Source: Cyrtodaria siliqua (Eukaryota > Mollusca > Bivalvia > Adapedonta > Hiatellidae). From it: a stretch of DNA of 64,000 nucleotides. The stretch covers positions 1 through 64,000 of the forward strand of contig JAWPHD010004373.1 of assembly GCA_037043455.1 (NCBI GenBank). Direction: 5' to 3'. The number at the start of each line of letters is the position of its first letter. Position 1 is the stretch's first letter. Below are positions 35,833 to 48,655 of this stretch, piece by piece. The position numbers and the translations under genes were made by a program. The notes under the pieces were generated by a model, which saw nothing but the letters and a program-made list of their open reading frames with translations, was not told the origin of the DNA and searched no databases.

Positions 35833-36984
35833 CACACATTTTTGATGGGGTTTGGGAGGGAGTTCAACGCATAATTTTGCACAATATTTGGAGAAACAAA
35901 AACATTATCGTGTTCCATGCTTTATAATGAATGTTAAAGTCGCCATCCCGCCAACAACAGCCAAATTTTACACTATATGTATATCGTTTCTAAACATACT
36001 GACGACGAGCTATATATATATATATATATATATAACTTACATATTTTGAGAATCCAAACTCTATAGACACAATATATAATCGGCTCTAACCAGCCAGGAC
36101 AAACTCCAAAACTGGAACGCCGATTTAAAAAATACCAACTCATAATTCATTTTACGTATGGTCAATCGTGGGTATTTTAAGAACCAGTTAATAAACCTTT
36201 ACTTATAATCAGCACATATACATTATTATGATCTGAACACCTCGATAGAGTTTTGATAAACGGTTTTGTAGCCTAATTTTCCGTTATTTGGCGGGTTAGT
36301 TTCTTTAAAGCTACACAATCCCGATAAAAGGAACACTGGTACTGAAAAGATCGAACGGTTTTACGAATGTTGTACCAAGTGATTACTGTGTACGTGTGGG
36401 TTCATATATACAACATGCGCGCTACCAGGCGGTACTGAAGGGGACGCTTCAGGTACGTTGTGAATCGACCACTGGTCTTATATCGGGTATAATAGCGGAT
36501 TTTAGCAGACGACTTTTGACCACCGAACTGATGAGACCACTCTTTTGTAGAAAGACCTAATACGAAATACAAGTCATTAGAAATTGGGAAGGAAGCTAAA
36601 GATGTACTTACTCAAAACAGCCTTATAAGTCCATATTTATATAATCCGAAACAATACCTATAATTAAACGCAGCGGCCTTTTTAAAAAAGACCCTTTCCA
36701 ACTATCCTGTTGCATCAACGAAACTATTATACAAACAAGTAATCCTCCATTTTTATGTGTGTGTATGTGTGTGTGTGTGCTGTATATTGACACAAAACAC
36801 AAGGGAGACATTGTTTATCAAAACTGGAATATCGGTAGAGGGGACCCCAACCAAGGGTCATATTTAATGGTAAAGATCGAAATACAGTATTTTAAGTTAT
36901 TCATGCATGGTTTACACATATTAGTAGATTATAAATCACCTTTTAGTTGTCTTAATTTATGCATGAATTGAAATATTGAAAAAT
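35833..36984. other. Intergenic, no gene seen
   Basis: Holds a (TA)n run at about 36011-36034 and a (TG)n run at about 36753-36779. No recognised gene. Confidence 0.55.
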
Positions 36985-36988
36985 AAAA

Positions 36989-37125
36989 TGGAGAGAGAGA
37001 GAGAGAGAAAGTGAGAGAGAGAGAGAGAGAGACAAACAAATAGAAAGAAAGAAAGAGAGAAAGAAAGATGAACATAGAGAGACAGAGGGAGGGAGAAGGT
37101 AAGAGACAGAGAAAGAGAGAGAGAA

Positions 37126-37162
<37 letters not shown>

Positions 37163-37316
37163 GAAAGAAAGATAGACACAGAGAGACAGAGAGAGGGAGA
37201 AGGTAAGAGATAGAGAAAGTGTGAGAGAGAGTAGAGAGAAAGAAAGCGAGATGGAGGGAGGAGGTTGAAGGAAGGAGGGAGTGTGGGAGGTATTAAGAGA
37301 GAGAGAGAGAGAGAGA
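36989..37316 (+). repeat. ~330-bp polypurine (GA/GAAA) tract
   Basis: Almost pure A and G on the plus strand: GAGA, GAAA, GAGACAGA and GGGAGG repeats with few interruptions. The minus-strand Ser/Leu-rich frame is an artefact. Mirror-repeat triplex structure is possible for such tracts. Confidence 0.92.
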
Positions 37317-38385
37317 GTTTGTTTCTATATATAGTCGTATACACATAGGAGCCGGAGGGCCCCACACCCCAATGTTTCGGGATGGGCCTCAGATTTATGT
37401 TTTACGGGGAAAATGCAACAAAAAATATATGAATAGCCAACATGAACATTGCAATTCAAATTAACTTATGTAAATCTTTAATTTTCTTTAATTAAGGTAA
37501 AAATTAGTGATTTGTAAAGTAATTTTAAATGAAAATAAGCCGGTAGCCATCCTTGAAATTTAACCTAGGAATATCACTTATTTTGGTGCCCGGTGGAATT
37601 AACCTCCCTCTCCGCCCTGAATTTTGTTTTGATTTCCTTCCTTCAGTTTGTTGCATTTCCCCCATGTACTAGTATATATTTGTTTTTATGAAAGTAAATT
37701 CCCATTTCAACCAAGGCTACAGCCTCTGTGTGCCCCAGTGTGCCCCCGTGTAGCTATGGACCTTAGAAAACCTACACACTATTTAAAAAATACGTTTTGA
37801 AAGTAGGATTAGGCGTAATATAAAAAACAACACCTTTTTAAATGTTATATAATGTTGATGACTGCTCAATATATAGTACTCCTTCATAATAAAAGAGTAT
37901 GAGAGTGGACCTTTGGAAACGGCCGAACACGACAAATACGAAATATTGCAGTCTTGGTTTGATTGAGACTGTTTGACTGTTAAGCTATTTGATTGATAAG
38001 CTGTATTGAATTGAGTTATAAGGCACGCCAACACAACAAGCTTAATGACGAAAACAGGAAAACACATAACTATATCTCAAATTTCTGAAATTGTAAAAAT
38101 GATCTCACAGTGCCTACATGGATTGTTTTACGATGAACAGACATGCTTCATTGTTTTGGAGTGAAAATATTTACATAAACCTAGCAATGTTCGATAGTTT
38201 GTTAATGACATGAAAATTAGAGCTTGAAACTACATCGCTTCTCTATTATACTGGCACATTTGAACAATTGCAATATATGGCATAACTTGAAGGAGAATAA
38301 ATAACGCACGCATGGAAATCGAAACATGTATTGCCGTTTGTCCTATATTTGACAAAATTATGACATATTTACATTCGACAAACAT
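37317..38385. other. Intergenic downstream of the peptidase gene, includes SINE-like repeat D copy 2
   Basis: At about 37885-37975, AAAGAGTATGAGAGTGGACC, CCTTTGGAAACGGCCGAACA and GATTGAGACTGTTTGA repeat the unit at 26597. No gene seen. Confidence 0.55.
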
Positions 38386-38529
<144 letters not shown>

Positions 38530-39169
38530 CTAACATGGTCAAATCTTTGGAATATTTCAAATGAGAAAACAACTGAAAAACCTAAGCGTTTTTATATGTA
38601 ATTTTGAAATTATAAAAATCAACTGTATATAAATAATTATGTTTACGATAGCCGTAATCGTTGTTGCTGTTATTCTAAAGTTGTATTAATACATTGTAAG
38701 TGTAGTGTTTTTTACTACTATATAGGTATATAAATGTGGACTAGTTAATAGTTTATTATTGTTCACGCGAGTTAAGCTGTATTTAAATTAATATGAATGT
38801 ATACATGAAAATATTATCTATTCCATGTAAGGGTTCTGGCACCTTCTCTGTATATTTGCGTTGAAAGCAAATCCACATCAAATCAAACTGTTAACATGAT
38901 ATCTGAAACCTTATACATTGGAATACGTTTTCTATTTCATAATGTTATTTGTTGGTATTGTTTCATTTATATATAACATTTCATTATCGATGTCAAATTT
39001 ATATGTATTTATTGTATCGCCACGGGTCTCAGGAACCATTGGAATTATCTGAATAATCGTATCCATGTTATTTACAATGTTTCACACAAGTAGTCCTACT
39101 GAAAACAGCGAACACAATTCCATCATCTATTACTGAAAAAGTAGATATTCAAGTCGAACAGGAAATGTA

Positions 39170-40060
39170 GCATTCAAGGTCCACAGTCAACAAAACACAC
39201 GCATAGCAACAAACAACAACTACAAAGATGAATAAAAGGTCAGACATGACGTCACAAAGACAAAAGGGTTGATAGTAGGGATATCACCTTGGAACGGTCA
39301 GTGGCAAAACAAAGGCTGCTGGGGGTTTAAACCAGATTCCAGGATGCACTAAAAATAAGTATAAAAGTCGAACAGGAAATGCAGCTTTCATGGAACACTG
39401 TAAACCCCAAAACTCTCAAAAAGACAAACTCTCAAAATTCAAAAAGGCAATGTTAATAAGGAATAAAGGCATATGACGTCATACAAACAACAAAAGGGTT
39501 GACAACAGGGCTACCGCCTTCGAACGGTCAGTGGCAAAGGGTTTAAACCAGGTTGTAGGGTGCACCAAAAGACAATAGCCTAGAAAGCCACAAAGAAGGT
39601 ACTCAAAGACTTGGCAGAAGCCAGAGCAACAAGAGAATACACCACTGAGGGCACGACAAGACAACCTCGGCTCTTACCGTGTTGTCATCCCAATACAACG
39701 GGACAGTGTAAATAAAGATATCCCCGCCAGGTTATATTGTCTAACACACAAGGCAACATTAATAGACAATATAAGTATAACACATAAATGATCATGTATT
39801 TATCACATATAAAAAAGCAGCCTAGAAAGCCACAAAGCAAGTACTCAGTGACTTGACAGAAGCCAGAACACCAAGAGAACATAAGATAGGATTTAAGACA
39901 AACATCAAACGCTAACGTTCTATGAGGATTTAGGTAGACGTCATCATAGGGTCCATAATCTGTCCGGTCAACGCACAATCAAAGAGGAAAGCTTAGTGGA
40001 GAGCTGTAAATGGGTCAACATGCAGTGCTTTTCAATATACTAAACAAGTTTAATAAAGAT
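39170..40060 (-). repeat. Retroelement 3' tails, minus strand, at least two pieces
   Basis: Within an intron of the peptidase gene. Reverse-strand matches to the 42310 unit: AAAATTCCTGTTCGA-type end, GACCGTTCCAAGG, GCCACTGAC, CTGGCTTCTG and, towards 39940-40060, GACGTCATCATAGGGTCCAT as in the ORF end. The repeated order at about 39180-39340 and 39380-39680 indicates two insertions or a duplication. Confidence 0.6.
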
Positions 40061-40074
40061 TACCAGATAGTTAC

Positions 40075-40201
40075 CTGTTTTTACACTCGTAATATTCCTT
40101 CCCATTTTCCACACCATATCCGGTAACAACGAGACTGTGATCGATTGCCGCGGGATTGCACTTTTTCTCGTCATAAACACCGCTTTTATAAAACTGAAAC
40201 C
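40075..40201 (-). CDS. Cathepsin-L-like, exon with active-site His
   Basis: Flanked by acceptor TTTTTCAG and donor GTAACT. Encodes FQFYKSGVYDEKKCNPAAID, the catalytic His codon CAC at 40137-40139, LVVTGYGVENGKEYYECKN and the first two bases of the Ser of KNSWG. Frame is intact. Confidence 0.87.
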
Positions 40202-40359
40202 CTGAAAAATATGTATCAGTATTCATCAAAAAGAATCTTCTACTAAGTCGGCATTTGTAAAAAAGCGATAAAGATAATAACGTATCAGTGAGAGTTGGTT
40301 ACTGATTGACAATCATTCTTAATTCAACAACCCCTATGTTTTGTTAAAATACATGAATG

Positions 40360-40570
40360 ATATGTCAAAGTAGATATGAAAACCGAACAGGAAAAGCAGC
40401 ATTTAAGGACGACAGTCAACCACAAACACACATAGAAACAAAGAACAACTTTAAAGATGAATAAAAGGCAAAGTAAGACATCACAAATACAAAAGGTTGA
40501 CAATAGGCCTACCGCCTTGGAACTGTCAGTGGCAAAAAAGGCCGACTCCAAACGGTTATTGGGCGAATAA
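40360..40570 (-). repeat. Retroelement 3' tail fragment, minus strand
   Basis: Contains AACCGAACAGGAAAAGCAGC, GACATCACAAATACAAAAGG and CCTACCGCCTTGGAACTGTC, the reverse complement of the 3' end of the 42310 unit. Intronic. Confidence 0.65.
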
Positions 40571-41049
40571 GTCAAACTATGTCAGGGAGAAAAATGTAAA
40601 AGAATGCCAACAGGGTTGACCGTTTTGAGAATGGGCAGTAGCACAAAAAGGCATTGGGGGTTCATGTGTGAAAATATCACGCCTATATATGTATATATAA
40701 TTATACTGAAAGGAAACAATAAACGTATACTGGGTATTTCTGCTATATATTGTATGTTTAATATGCTACTGCTAATCGAATGGTACAGAGCAACATTAGG
40801 CCTGTCCTTTCGGAAAGACGTTTAGAACAGCTCTGAACACACCAATGGTAACCCCTTTAAAGTTTCATTATCGACAGAATGCGCTCAAGCAGGTGAACAA
40901 ACTTATAGGCTTTACACGTTGCAATCACTTAACATTAAACACAATACTGAAATGGATTGATTTTTTCAAGTGAAACTTCAACATTTATGAATTTCGTGTA
41001 ACAAAGTATACTTTAATTAAAAGGTATACTACTTGACAGAGTTGTCCCT

Positions 41050-41835
41050 TCTGTAATTATATGAAGCCCCTTTTTGTACAAGTAAGTATAAAAATCGAAA
41101 AGGAAATGCAGCTTTCACAAAACACCCCAAAACACGCAAAAAAACAAACAAGTATGGCAATAGTAATAATAAAGGCATATGACGTCACAAACACAAAAAG
41201 GGTTGACGATAGGGCTACCACCTTGAAACGGTCAGTGGCAAAAAGGCCGCTGGGTTTTTTAACTAGGTTCTAGGGTACACCAAACCTCACACTTACCCTA
41301 CTGTCATTTCAATTAAACGAGACAGTGTAACTAAAGAAATCCCCGCCATGAACCAACAAGGCAGCATTAACTGGCAATATAAGTAAAACACAAAGATGCT
41401 CGTATATATCTAAATACAAAAAAAAACAATAGCATAGGAAGCCACAAAGAAGGTACTCGACGACTTGGCAGAAGCCAGAGCAACAGGAGAATAATCCATT
41501 GAGGGCACGACAAGACAAGACCGCAGACAAACATCAAACGTTACCGTCCTTTAGGGCTTTAGGTAGACGTCATCTTAGGTTCATCATACAATTAAGGAGG
41601 AAAGCATAGCGAACTGTAAATGGGTCCACCACCAAGCATGCAGTACGTTGCTAAATGATAGGGTCTTAACCTCTTTTGATAAACCTTTTAACACGTTTAA
41701 CAAAGATAGTATGAAAGTCATCATGACCAAGAATCATACGAAGCTTGTAAATCACATCACCATAGATGTCAGTTTGTGATAGTCCTTGTCGCAGAAGAGT
41801 TCTTACATTACTTAAAACACGTTGAGATATATCTG
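41050..41835 (-). repeat. Retroelement tail with ORF end, minus strand
   Basis: The reverse strand gives, in order, a degenerate YGDVIYKL-like ORF end (about 41640-41835), the CTAAAGCCC transition, CTGGCTTCTGCC, GGCGGGGATTTCTTTAGTTA, GACCGTTTCAAGG and the CTGTTTTTCGA-like 3' end near 41095. It is the second most complete copy after 42310 and sits in a peptidase intron. Confidence 0.65.
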
Positions 41836-42309
41836 GAATATTACGTGGAATTATGTGTATATACTAGTGTACTATAGGCAATTGTTTGATTATACGTTTC
41901 TTTTTCCTTTCAGTATATATATATATAGGGAGAAATATTTGCGAACAACCAAGGACAGACAATCTTCGAACGAACTACGGCAGGGCGCCAAGCTATGGTG
42001 AGAGACACAGAAATCAAACGTATGCATTCCCTTCCTATAAAGGATAGCTGCAACACGCGCTGATATCTCTAGATCATAACACCCTCGTCTGGAGGCACAA
42101 TTAACATCTACACGCATACATAAAATTATAGCTCATATGAGTGGGATCATATTTAGGGATTGAACACACACACGCTATATTAAGACACTGACAACGAAAG
42201 GTGCCGGATTACTAGGATGCTGTGAATTCAGTAAATGGTGTATAATAAACGGAGATAATTTGAACTCACAACGGGAACTTTCGAAATTTGAGATCTAAGA
42301 GATTCACGT

Positions 42310-42965
42310 TCACAAAGCAGAGCTATCACAACCTGACTTCTATGGTGATGTGATTTATAAACTTAGTAAGATTCTTGGTCATGATCACGTTCATAATATC
42401 TTTGTTAAACTTGTTAAAAAGTTTATCAAAAGAGGTTATGACCCTATCATTTTGCAACGCATTGCATTCTTGGTGGTGGACCCTTTTACAGTTCGCCACT
42501 ATGCTTTTCTCTTTAATTGTACGATGACCGGACAGGCTGTGGACCCTATGATGACGCCTACCTAAAGCCCATTGGGACGGTGGCGTTTGATGTTTGTCTA
42601 TGGTCTTTCTTGTCGTGCCCTTGACGGTTTTTTCTCTAGTTGCTCTGGCTTCTTCCAAGTCATTGAGTACCTTCATTGTGGCTTTCTAGCCTATTGATTT
42701 TTTGTATTATATTTACACGAGTATATTTGTGTTTTACTTATATTGACTATTGATGCTGCCTTGTTGGTTAGAGATTAGATCATGGCGGGGATTTCTTTAT
42801 TTACACTGTCCTGTTTTAATGGGATGACAATCGGGTAAGTGTGAGGTTTGGTGCACCCTAGAACCGGTTTAAACCCCCAGTGGCCTACTTTGCCACTGAC
42901 CGTTCCAAGACGGTAGCCCTATTGTCAACCATTTTGTGTTTGTGATGTCTTTTGCATTTATTATT
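42310..42965 (+). repeat. Most complete copy of the dispersed retroelement tail
   Basis: Begins inside an ORF: DFYGDVIYKLSKILGHDH, IFVKLVKKFIKRGYDPIIL, VVDPFTVRHYAFLFNCTMTG, then QAVDPMMTPT and a stop at about 42563. The conserved 3' region follows (CATTGGGACGGTGGCGTTTG, GGCGGGGATTTCTTTATTTA, GGTGCACCCTAGAACCGG, CCACTGACCGTTCCAAGACG). The protein tail matches the C-terminus of a repeated invertebrate reverse-transcriptase-type ORF. The many 5'-truncated copies sharing one 3' end suggest target-primed retrotransposition; the clade is unassigned. Confidence 0.6.
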
Positions 42966-43209
42966 ACTTTATTTAGAATTGATGTCTTGTCTGCTCTAGG
43001 TGGAAAGATGGCCCATGCTATAGATAAATTTATTTCACGTAAAAACACACAACAACTTTGAGTAAAACAGTACAAAACTTTTCGGACATAAACGGCACAA
43101 TTTCACAATCGCCCACATGATGCACGCATGCCGTTGAGTCAATGCGGGTAGTAATATTTGTTTATTTCTAGAGGCTAATCCGTCTGTATAGTGACCAAAA
43201 TCAACGTAC

Positions 43210-43354
43210 CTTGATGTGACGCATCTACTGCCGTGACGATATGGCCGATCATTGCAACGGCTTGTTGGAGCGCGGTTTCGTTCGCTTTTGGTAGGTCAAC
43301 AAAACCCGTACATGTTGCGCCTATGTTTGCTTTTTTGTACTTGCATGTCCAAGA
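43210..43354 (-). CDS. Cathepsin-L-like, exon encoding the disulphide/S2-pocket region
   Basis: Acceptor AACCCTTAG, donor GTACGTTG. Encodes SWTCKYKKANIGATCTGFVD, LPKANETALQQAVAMIGHIV and TAVDASHQ plus one base, as in cathepsin L (GATCTGYVDIP... ALQQAVATVGPISVAIDAS). Frame intact. Confidence 0.87.
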
Positions 43355-43734
43355 CTAAGGGTTAAACAAAACGATTACATATATACATATGGCACAGAAA
43401 CAGGTTTGTTTTCGTGGTTACATTATGCGTCAGTTCATGTGTTTATTGAGTGGTTCTAATTTACTTTCGTTGTCGCTCCTATCTTTAATACTATGTAAAC
43501 ATAGATATCAGGATTGCCTCATTTTAATAAATTAATTTCACGCGCGCGCACGCACACACACAATCGCGAGCGTATACACTTAACGCGTATACATATATAA
43601 TTTACGCTTCGAGCTCGCTCACACACACACATATTGTGACTTAAACGTTTATCGGCCAATCAGCGAGTTATTTAAAAATACACTGTTTACACAGCGGGAA
43701 ATCCATCAAATTTTATAAAATAATAAATACTGTA

Positions 43735-44600
43735 AAGTGGATTCCTTGGAAGCAACAAACACAAACAAGAGATAAAGTGGCAGACTCGATTTTATTGAGT
43801 CTGTTCATGAGAGGTAATGTAAAGTGCAACAATTCTCACGTCTCAATAAGTTGTAATAATCACATTGCTCCGTAAATAAGAATTACATGGTAAGTGACGT
43901 AGAATTTCAGCCATATTTTGGCGAGTGTAAGAAAAGTGATATATGCGAGCCACAGTGATGAATGCGAGCCTGTGGCGAGTATTTATAACTTTTCGACGCG
44001 AGCAAAAATACAAGTTACTAAACATGTGATTTTGAATCATGCACATTGTTTAGATAACATAATTTACCTGAAATTCATGACAACAACAACAACTCACGTC
44101 TGCTTCGGTCAAAATACAAATGGATGAGTTTTGTCAATGGAAATAACTTGATGTTTAATGCCAAAAACTGTTTCCTGCTTTAAGTACGTTTATATCGATA
44201 ATAAATGTAAATAAATACTGATAAAGGTGATCCTTTTGGAGCAACAAACGCAATTAAGAGAATAAAGCAGAGACTCGGTTTTATTGTGAGAAATAATGAA
44301 AAAAGCAACAACTCTCACGCCCCCTAGCACCGGCTTAAGCGGTATTCTACTTCAAAGGCACCTATATTGGGCTCGTTGGTCCCAAAGGACCAGTAAAATA
44401 ACACTACTGATTTGTAGCACGGGGAGACCTTTTACAGCCGCCACACTGCACTAAACGAACGCTAGTGTGAATGTTAATAAATACTGATAAAGGTGATCCT
44501 TTGGGAACAACAAACACATTTAAGAGAATAAATCAGCATACTCGGTTTTATTGAGTCTGTTCATGAGAAGTAATGAAAGAAGCAAAGTTAAACATAATGT
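43735..44600. repeat. SINE-like repeat E, three modules
   Basis: Modules starting near 43735, 44215 and 44475 share AATAAATACTGATAAAGGTG, AACAAACAC, ACTCGGTTTTATTGAGTCTG and TTCATGAG. The middle one continues through CTAGCACCGGCTTAAGCG and CCACACTGCACTAAACGAAC. They are intronic to the peptidase gene. Confidence 0.65.
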
Positions 44601-45164
44601 TTACATATGTAGTTCAAATGGTAAATTTGTGACGCTTTATGCCATCGAACAATAGCACATGTACCCAATTACAGCACAATACAGCAGTTGGGCGGATCAT
44701 ATTACAATAGTAGGATGTAGATGTATTTGTATAGTAGAAAAAATCGTTGCATGATAAAGCTTCATATTCTGATTTACTTTTTGAAAAACTGATTTTATCT
44801 ACAGTTATCTACTTATAACAGTGACTCATAACGCAGCTTATGTCAAACCTTAACGCTATGACCAGTGTGGCGAAACCACGTGACTTTTAGATCGGTTTCA
44901 CAAAAATTGTAAACAAAACGTTCGATTCAGGTAGTTGTTCGCTTCATAACTTTCTTAATAGTTATCCAATTTTAATAAATTAAAGTGCACAAACTCTTCC
45001 AAAGTGCGCTCTTTCCTCCGCTCTGAAAGGTAATTCGATTTATAAAATTCTTTTTGAGATAAGCCCTCCCAAATTCTTGGAAACGAAATAAAGCTATGAC
45101 ATTCTACATTTTGGGAGGGCTAATTTCCAAAAGCACTGAATGAACCAAAGTGCATTTGGATCCG

Positions 45165-45660
45165 TTGGAAGCAACAAACACAAACAAGAGATAAAAGTAG
45201 CAGACTCGTTTTTATGAAGTCTGTTCATGAGGGGTAATGTAAGTTGCAACATCTCTCACGTCTCCTAGCACGGCTTAAGCGATATTGTACTTTAAAGCCA
45301 CACAGATTGGGCTTGATGATCCCAAAGGACAAATACATAATAAAACTGATTTGTAGTCGGGTCGCTTTTTACGGCCGCCTCACTGCACTAAACAAACGCT
45401 AGTGTGAATGTCAATAAATACTAAAAATGGTGATCCCTTGGAAGCAACAAACACGAACAAGAGATAAAAGTAGCAGACTCGGTTTTATTGAGCCTGTTCA
45501 TGCGGGGAAATACCAAGTGCAACCCCTCTCACGCCTCCTAGCACCGGCTTAAGCGATATTCTACTTTAAAGCCATAAAGATTGGGTTTGATGACCCCAAA
45601 GAACCAGTAAGCAATAACATTACTGATTTGTAGTTGGGGCGACATAACTTAAAGTTATGA
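45165..45660. repeat. SINE-like repeat E, tandem dimer (272-bp spacing)
   Basis: Two head-to-tail copies. The CTGTTCATG anchors at about 45221 and 45493 are 272 bp apart. Both carry GGAAGCAACAAACAC, AGTAGCAGACTCG, CCTAGCAC(CG)GCTTAAGCGATA and the 3' block ACTGATTTGTAGTCGGG-like. Confidence 0.7.
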
Positions 45661-45838
45661 AGAAAATCCTACCTGAATCGAGCGCTTTGTTAACATTGTT
45701 TTGTCGTGAAACCGATCAAAATGTCACGTGGTGTCGCCACCCTGATGAATGTACTCGATCAACGACCTTATCAACGATTGTCAGTCAAATGGGAAAGATT
45801 TTACTAATATGACGAATATGCGTCTAAATGTTACATAC

Positions 45839-45947
45839 CCCAGGATTAGTCACGTTGTATGGATATGACTGTTCGGTGTCGATGCCACCATTTTCCTTAC
45901 GTACTTAAATGCATCATCCATAAAACCACCTTCACAGCCTTGATTTC
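45839..45947 (-). pseudogene. Cathepsin-L-like exon with one-base frameshift
   Basis: Donor GTATGT, acceptor TTTTTCAG. The first part reads GNQGCEGGFMDDAFKYVR in frame. After AAGGAAAATGG (45890-45897 region) the conserved NGGID, TEQSYPYN and VTNPG residues are only readable one frame over. The exon is 109 bp, where the phases of its neighbours require a length of 3n+2 (110). A one-base deletion, or a homopolymer error in the assembly, explains this. Confidence 0.82.
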
Positions 45948-46679
45948 CTGAAAAATACTACTTAATATGGACTTGAAATTGGCCATGATAAATCTGCATA
46001 TTATTCATTTCAGAGAGATTAGCTTATGCTTGTGTTGGGAAGACATATGGAATGCAATACAGTCTTTACATTTAAGGCAATGTCAGCACGTACATATCAA
46101 GCAAAATCCTGTGCTACCCATGGAACTTTCGGTGACTTGCAAACGTGGGAAATTTAGGAGAATCAGACATGGATTAGGCTGTTCCGACTGGACCATTAAA
46201 GACCATTAAATAATACCACTACCGATTTGTAGTCGGGGCGACATTTTACGCCGTATACATATATGTAAATATAAGACATAAATAAGGCTCAATCTCAGAA
46301 TCTCAGTGACGTCATGAACATGCAAACCTCTCAAAACGATGTTTTACATAATAAAAATATACATATATCGTATACGAGGGCTGTTAGGGAAGTGCTAAAA
46401 CATATCGATTTTCTACGAATATAACAATATATGGACAATACATTCGGCTTTCTTGAAGTTTATTGTTAAAGCATTGCGTTGTATATACCGCGTAAGTAAT
46501 GCAATGTTTGTTTGAAATCACTGACCGTTTCAATTTATTTTTAGAACATAATATGCAATGAGATGCAGCCCAGTTTTGGACAATTGGTAAGCTTATGAAA
46601 CTGTGAATGCAAATTGTGAATGCGATTCTTACAACACCTTCGAATTTAATATGCAACCTGTCGGACTCCAAAAAAATCG

Positions 46680-46985
46680 GACAGGTAGAATTCAAGGAGG
46701 ACAGTCAACCACAAAACACAGTAACAAACACGCAAACAGACAAACAAGAAGGCAAAAGTAATAATAAATGCAAACGACATCACAAACACAAAATGGTTGA
46801 CAATAGGGCTACCGCCTTGGAACGGTCAGTGGCAATGTAGGCCACTGGGGGTTTAAACCGGTTCTAGGGTTCACCAAACCTCACACTTACCCTATTGTCA
46901 TCCCATTAAAACAGGACAGTGTAAATAAAGAAATCCCCGCCATGATCTAATCTCTAATCAACATGGCAGCATCAATAGGCAATAG
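46680..46985 (-). repeat. Retroelement 3' tail, minus strand
   Basis: The reverse complement of the 42310 3' region: CACAAAATGGTTGACAATAG, GGGCTACCGCCTTGGAACGG, GGGGTTTAAACCGGTTCTAG and GAAATCCCCGCCATGATCTA. Intronic to the peptidase gene. Confidence 0.7.
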
Positions 46986-47300
46986 AATAAATACTGATAA
47001 AGACAATAAAGGACCAGTAAAAAATAACACTACTGATTCGTAGCACGGGGAGACTTTTTACAGCCGCCACACTGCACTAAACGAACGCTAGTGTGAATGT
47101 TAATAAATACTGATAAAGGTGATCCTTTGAGAGCAACAAACACAATTAAGAGAATAAAGCAGTAGACTCGGTTTTATTGAGTCTGTTCATGAGAAGTAAT
47201 GAAAGAAGCAACACTTCTCACTCCCCCTAGCACCGGCTTAAGCGGTATTCTACTTCAAAGCCACATATAAAGGGCCTGTTGGTCCCAAGGTTGTTTTCAT
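46986..47300. repeat. SINE-like repeat E, further copy
   Basis: GCCGCCACACTGCACTAAAC, AATAAATACTGATAAAGGTG, GAGTCTGTTCATGAGAAG and CCCTAGCACCGGCTTAAGCG, in the same order as at 44215-44580. The copy lies directly against the 3' side of the exon at 47347-47470. Confidence 0.65.
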
Positions 47301-47323
47301 AGTAATCTGCCTATTATTGCTCA

Positions 47324-47509
<186 letters not shown>

Positions 47510-47964
47510 CTACGGCAACTTTGTGTGAGAACAGAGAGTTTCTAAGTTATGACTCCGTACATGAGACTTCAAGGTCTCACTAAACAGTTATCTTGCGACC
47601 AACGGTAGGAACATTTAGCGCTTAAAATCTTGTTTATTTCTTGAAATGTGCAAATATCTGATATTTTTGTTCCAGGTGACAAGAGCGAAACAAGTTCATT
47701 CTTTCATACAGATTTGGATACGCCTCTATGTTATTTTTTGAGTCCAGATCTGAGAATCTCATGCTGGGATACATTTGAAAGTGAAAGTGAAATGGAAAAT
47801 CCATCGGGGTCTCTACAAACTATGGATATATTATTTGTTTTGAAAGCAAATTGGACAGTCCCTTATTTTTGCTGGATATTTCGATCAACAGCCATTAAGT
47901 TTCACAACGAAAACATGTTATAGAAAGGAAGCTGTACAGTACAGCCTTTTACATATGCAGAGCA

Positions 47965-48475
47965 GTGCAAAAAAATGTAATAAAATACCTATAATGTAAC
48001 ATCAACCGATCTTGTAATAAAAAACAACTGATAACGTAAAATTTACCAATAATGTAATACAATTTCATATTCTCCAACCATTTCTCAACTAAGTTTCAGG
48101 CCAGGTGATGTCAATAGCTGCAATACCAAAATTCAATGATGTTACAATGTCAGTTGTTTGGAGTTACGAGAGCTGTTTGTATTACATTATCAGCAGAACG
48201 GTTTTACTTTATCGGTCGAAAAAATAGTATTACATTATCGGACAAAACGTGTTACAATATCAGTTTGAATTTTTTTTATTACATTGTCGGTGAAATGTCT
48301 TTACAATATCGATCAGGAATTTTATTACATTATCGGTGAATTGTATCGGTCGTTGTTACATTATGAGTTGTTCTATTTACAGTATCGGTTAATGTTACAT
48401 TATAGGTATTTTATTACATTATTGGCTGATGTTACATTATATGTATTTTATTACTTATCGGTCGTAACAGATGTA
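47965..48475. repeat. Imperfect foldback of TTACATTATCGGT-type units
   Basis: The left part carries TGTAATAAAATACCTATAAT and ACCAATAATGTAATA. The right part carries the opposite orientation, TTACATTATAGGTATTTTAT and TTACATTATCGGTGAA. Together they form a long imperfect palindrome of short degenerate tandem units. The short frames inside are not genes. Confidence 0.65.
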
Positions 48476-48508
48476 TAATAACGTTGTGTCAAAATGATTT
48501 TGCTAAAC

Positions 48509-48655
48509 CTGGTTGCCAACTTCGGTTACGTATCCCTTGGCACGCCAGTCTACGCTCGGCGGTAAATTGACCAATGAGAGGGCTAATCCGGTGTCACGGG
48601 ACCGTTCTAAATCTGGTTTGAAGCCAAGCATGGTTTGTTGGTATTCTCTAAGTGT
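48509..48655 (-). CDS. Cathepsin-L-like, exon at the propeptide/mature boundary
   Basis: Acceptor ATTACAG, donor GTTTAG. Encodes LREYQQTMLGFKPD (end of the propeptide) and then NLPPSVDWRAKGYVTEVGNQ (start of the mature enzyme; LPxSVDWR is the usual maturation site). It is 147 bp, exactly 49 codons. Earlier exons with the signal peptide and the ERFNIN-type propeptide helix were not found upstream. Confidence 0.85.

Noticed and set aside
35580..35840. Glycine-rich or His/Pro-rich proteins in several frames
   Set aside because: Low-complexity G-rich minisatellite; all frames on both strands are open for the same reason.
36952..37365. Ser/Leu-rich 137-codon minus-strand frame
   Set aside because: Translation of a GA-rich tract; no domain, and composition is explained by the repeat.
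47648..47923. 91-codon plus-strand frame within the peptidase gene region
   Set aside because: No recognisable domain, antisense to an intron of the cathepsin-like gene, and no splice or start support.
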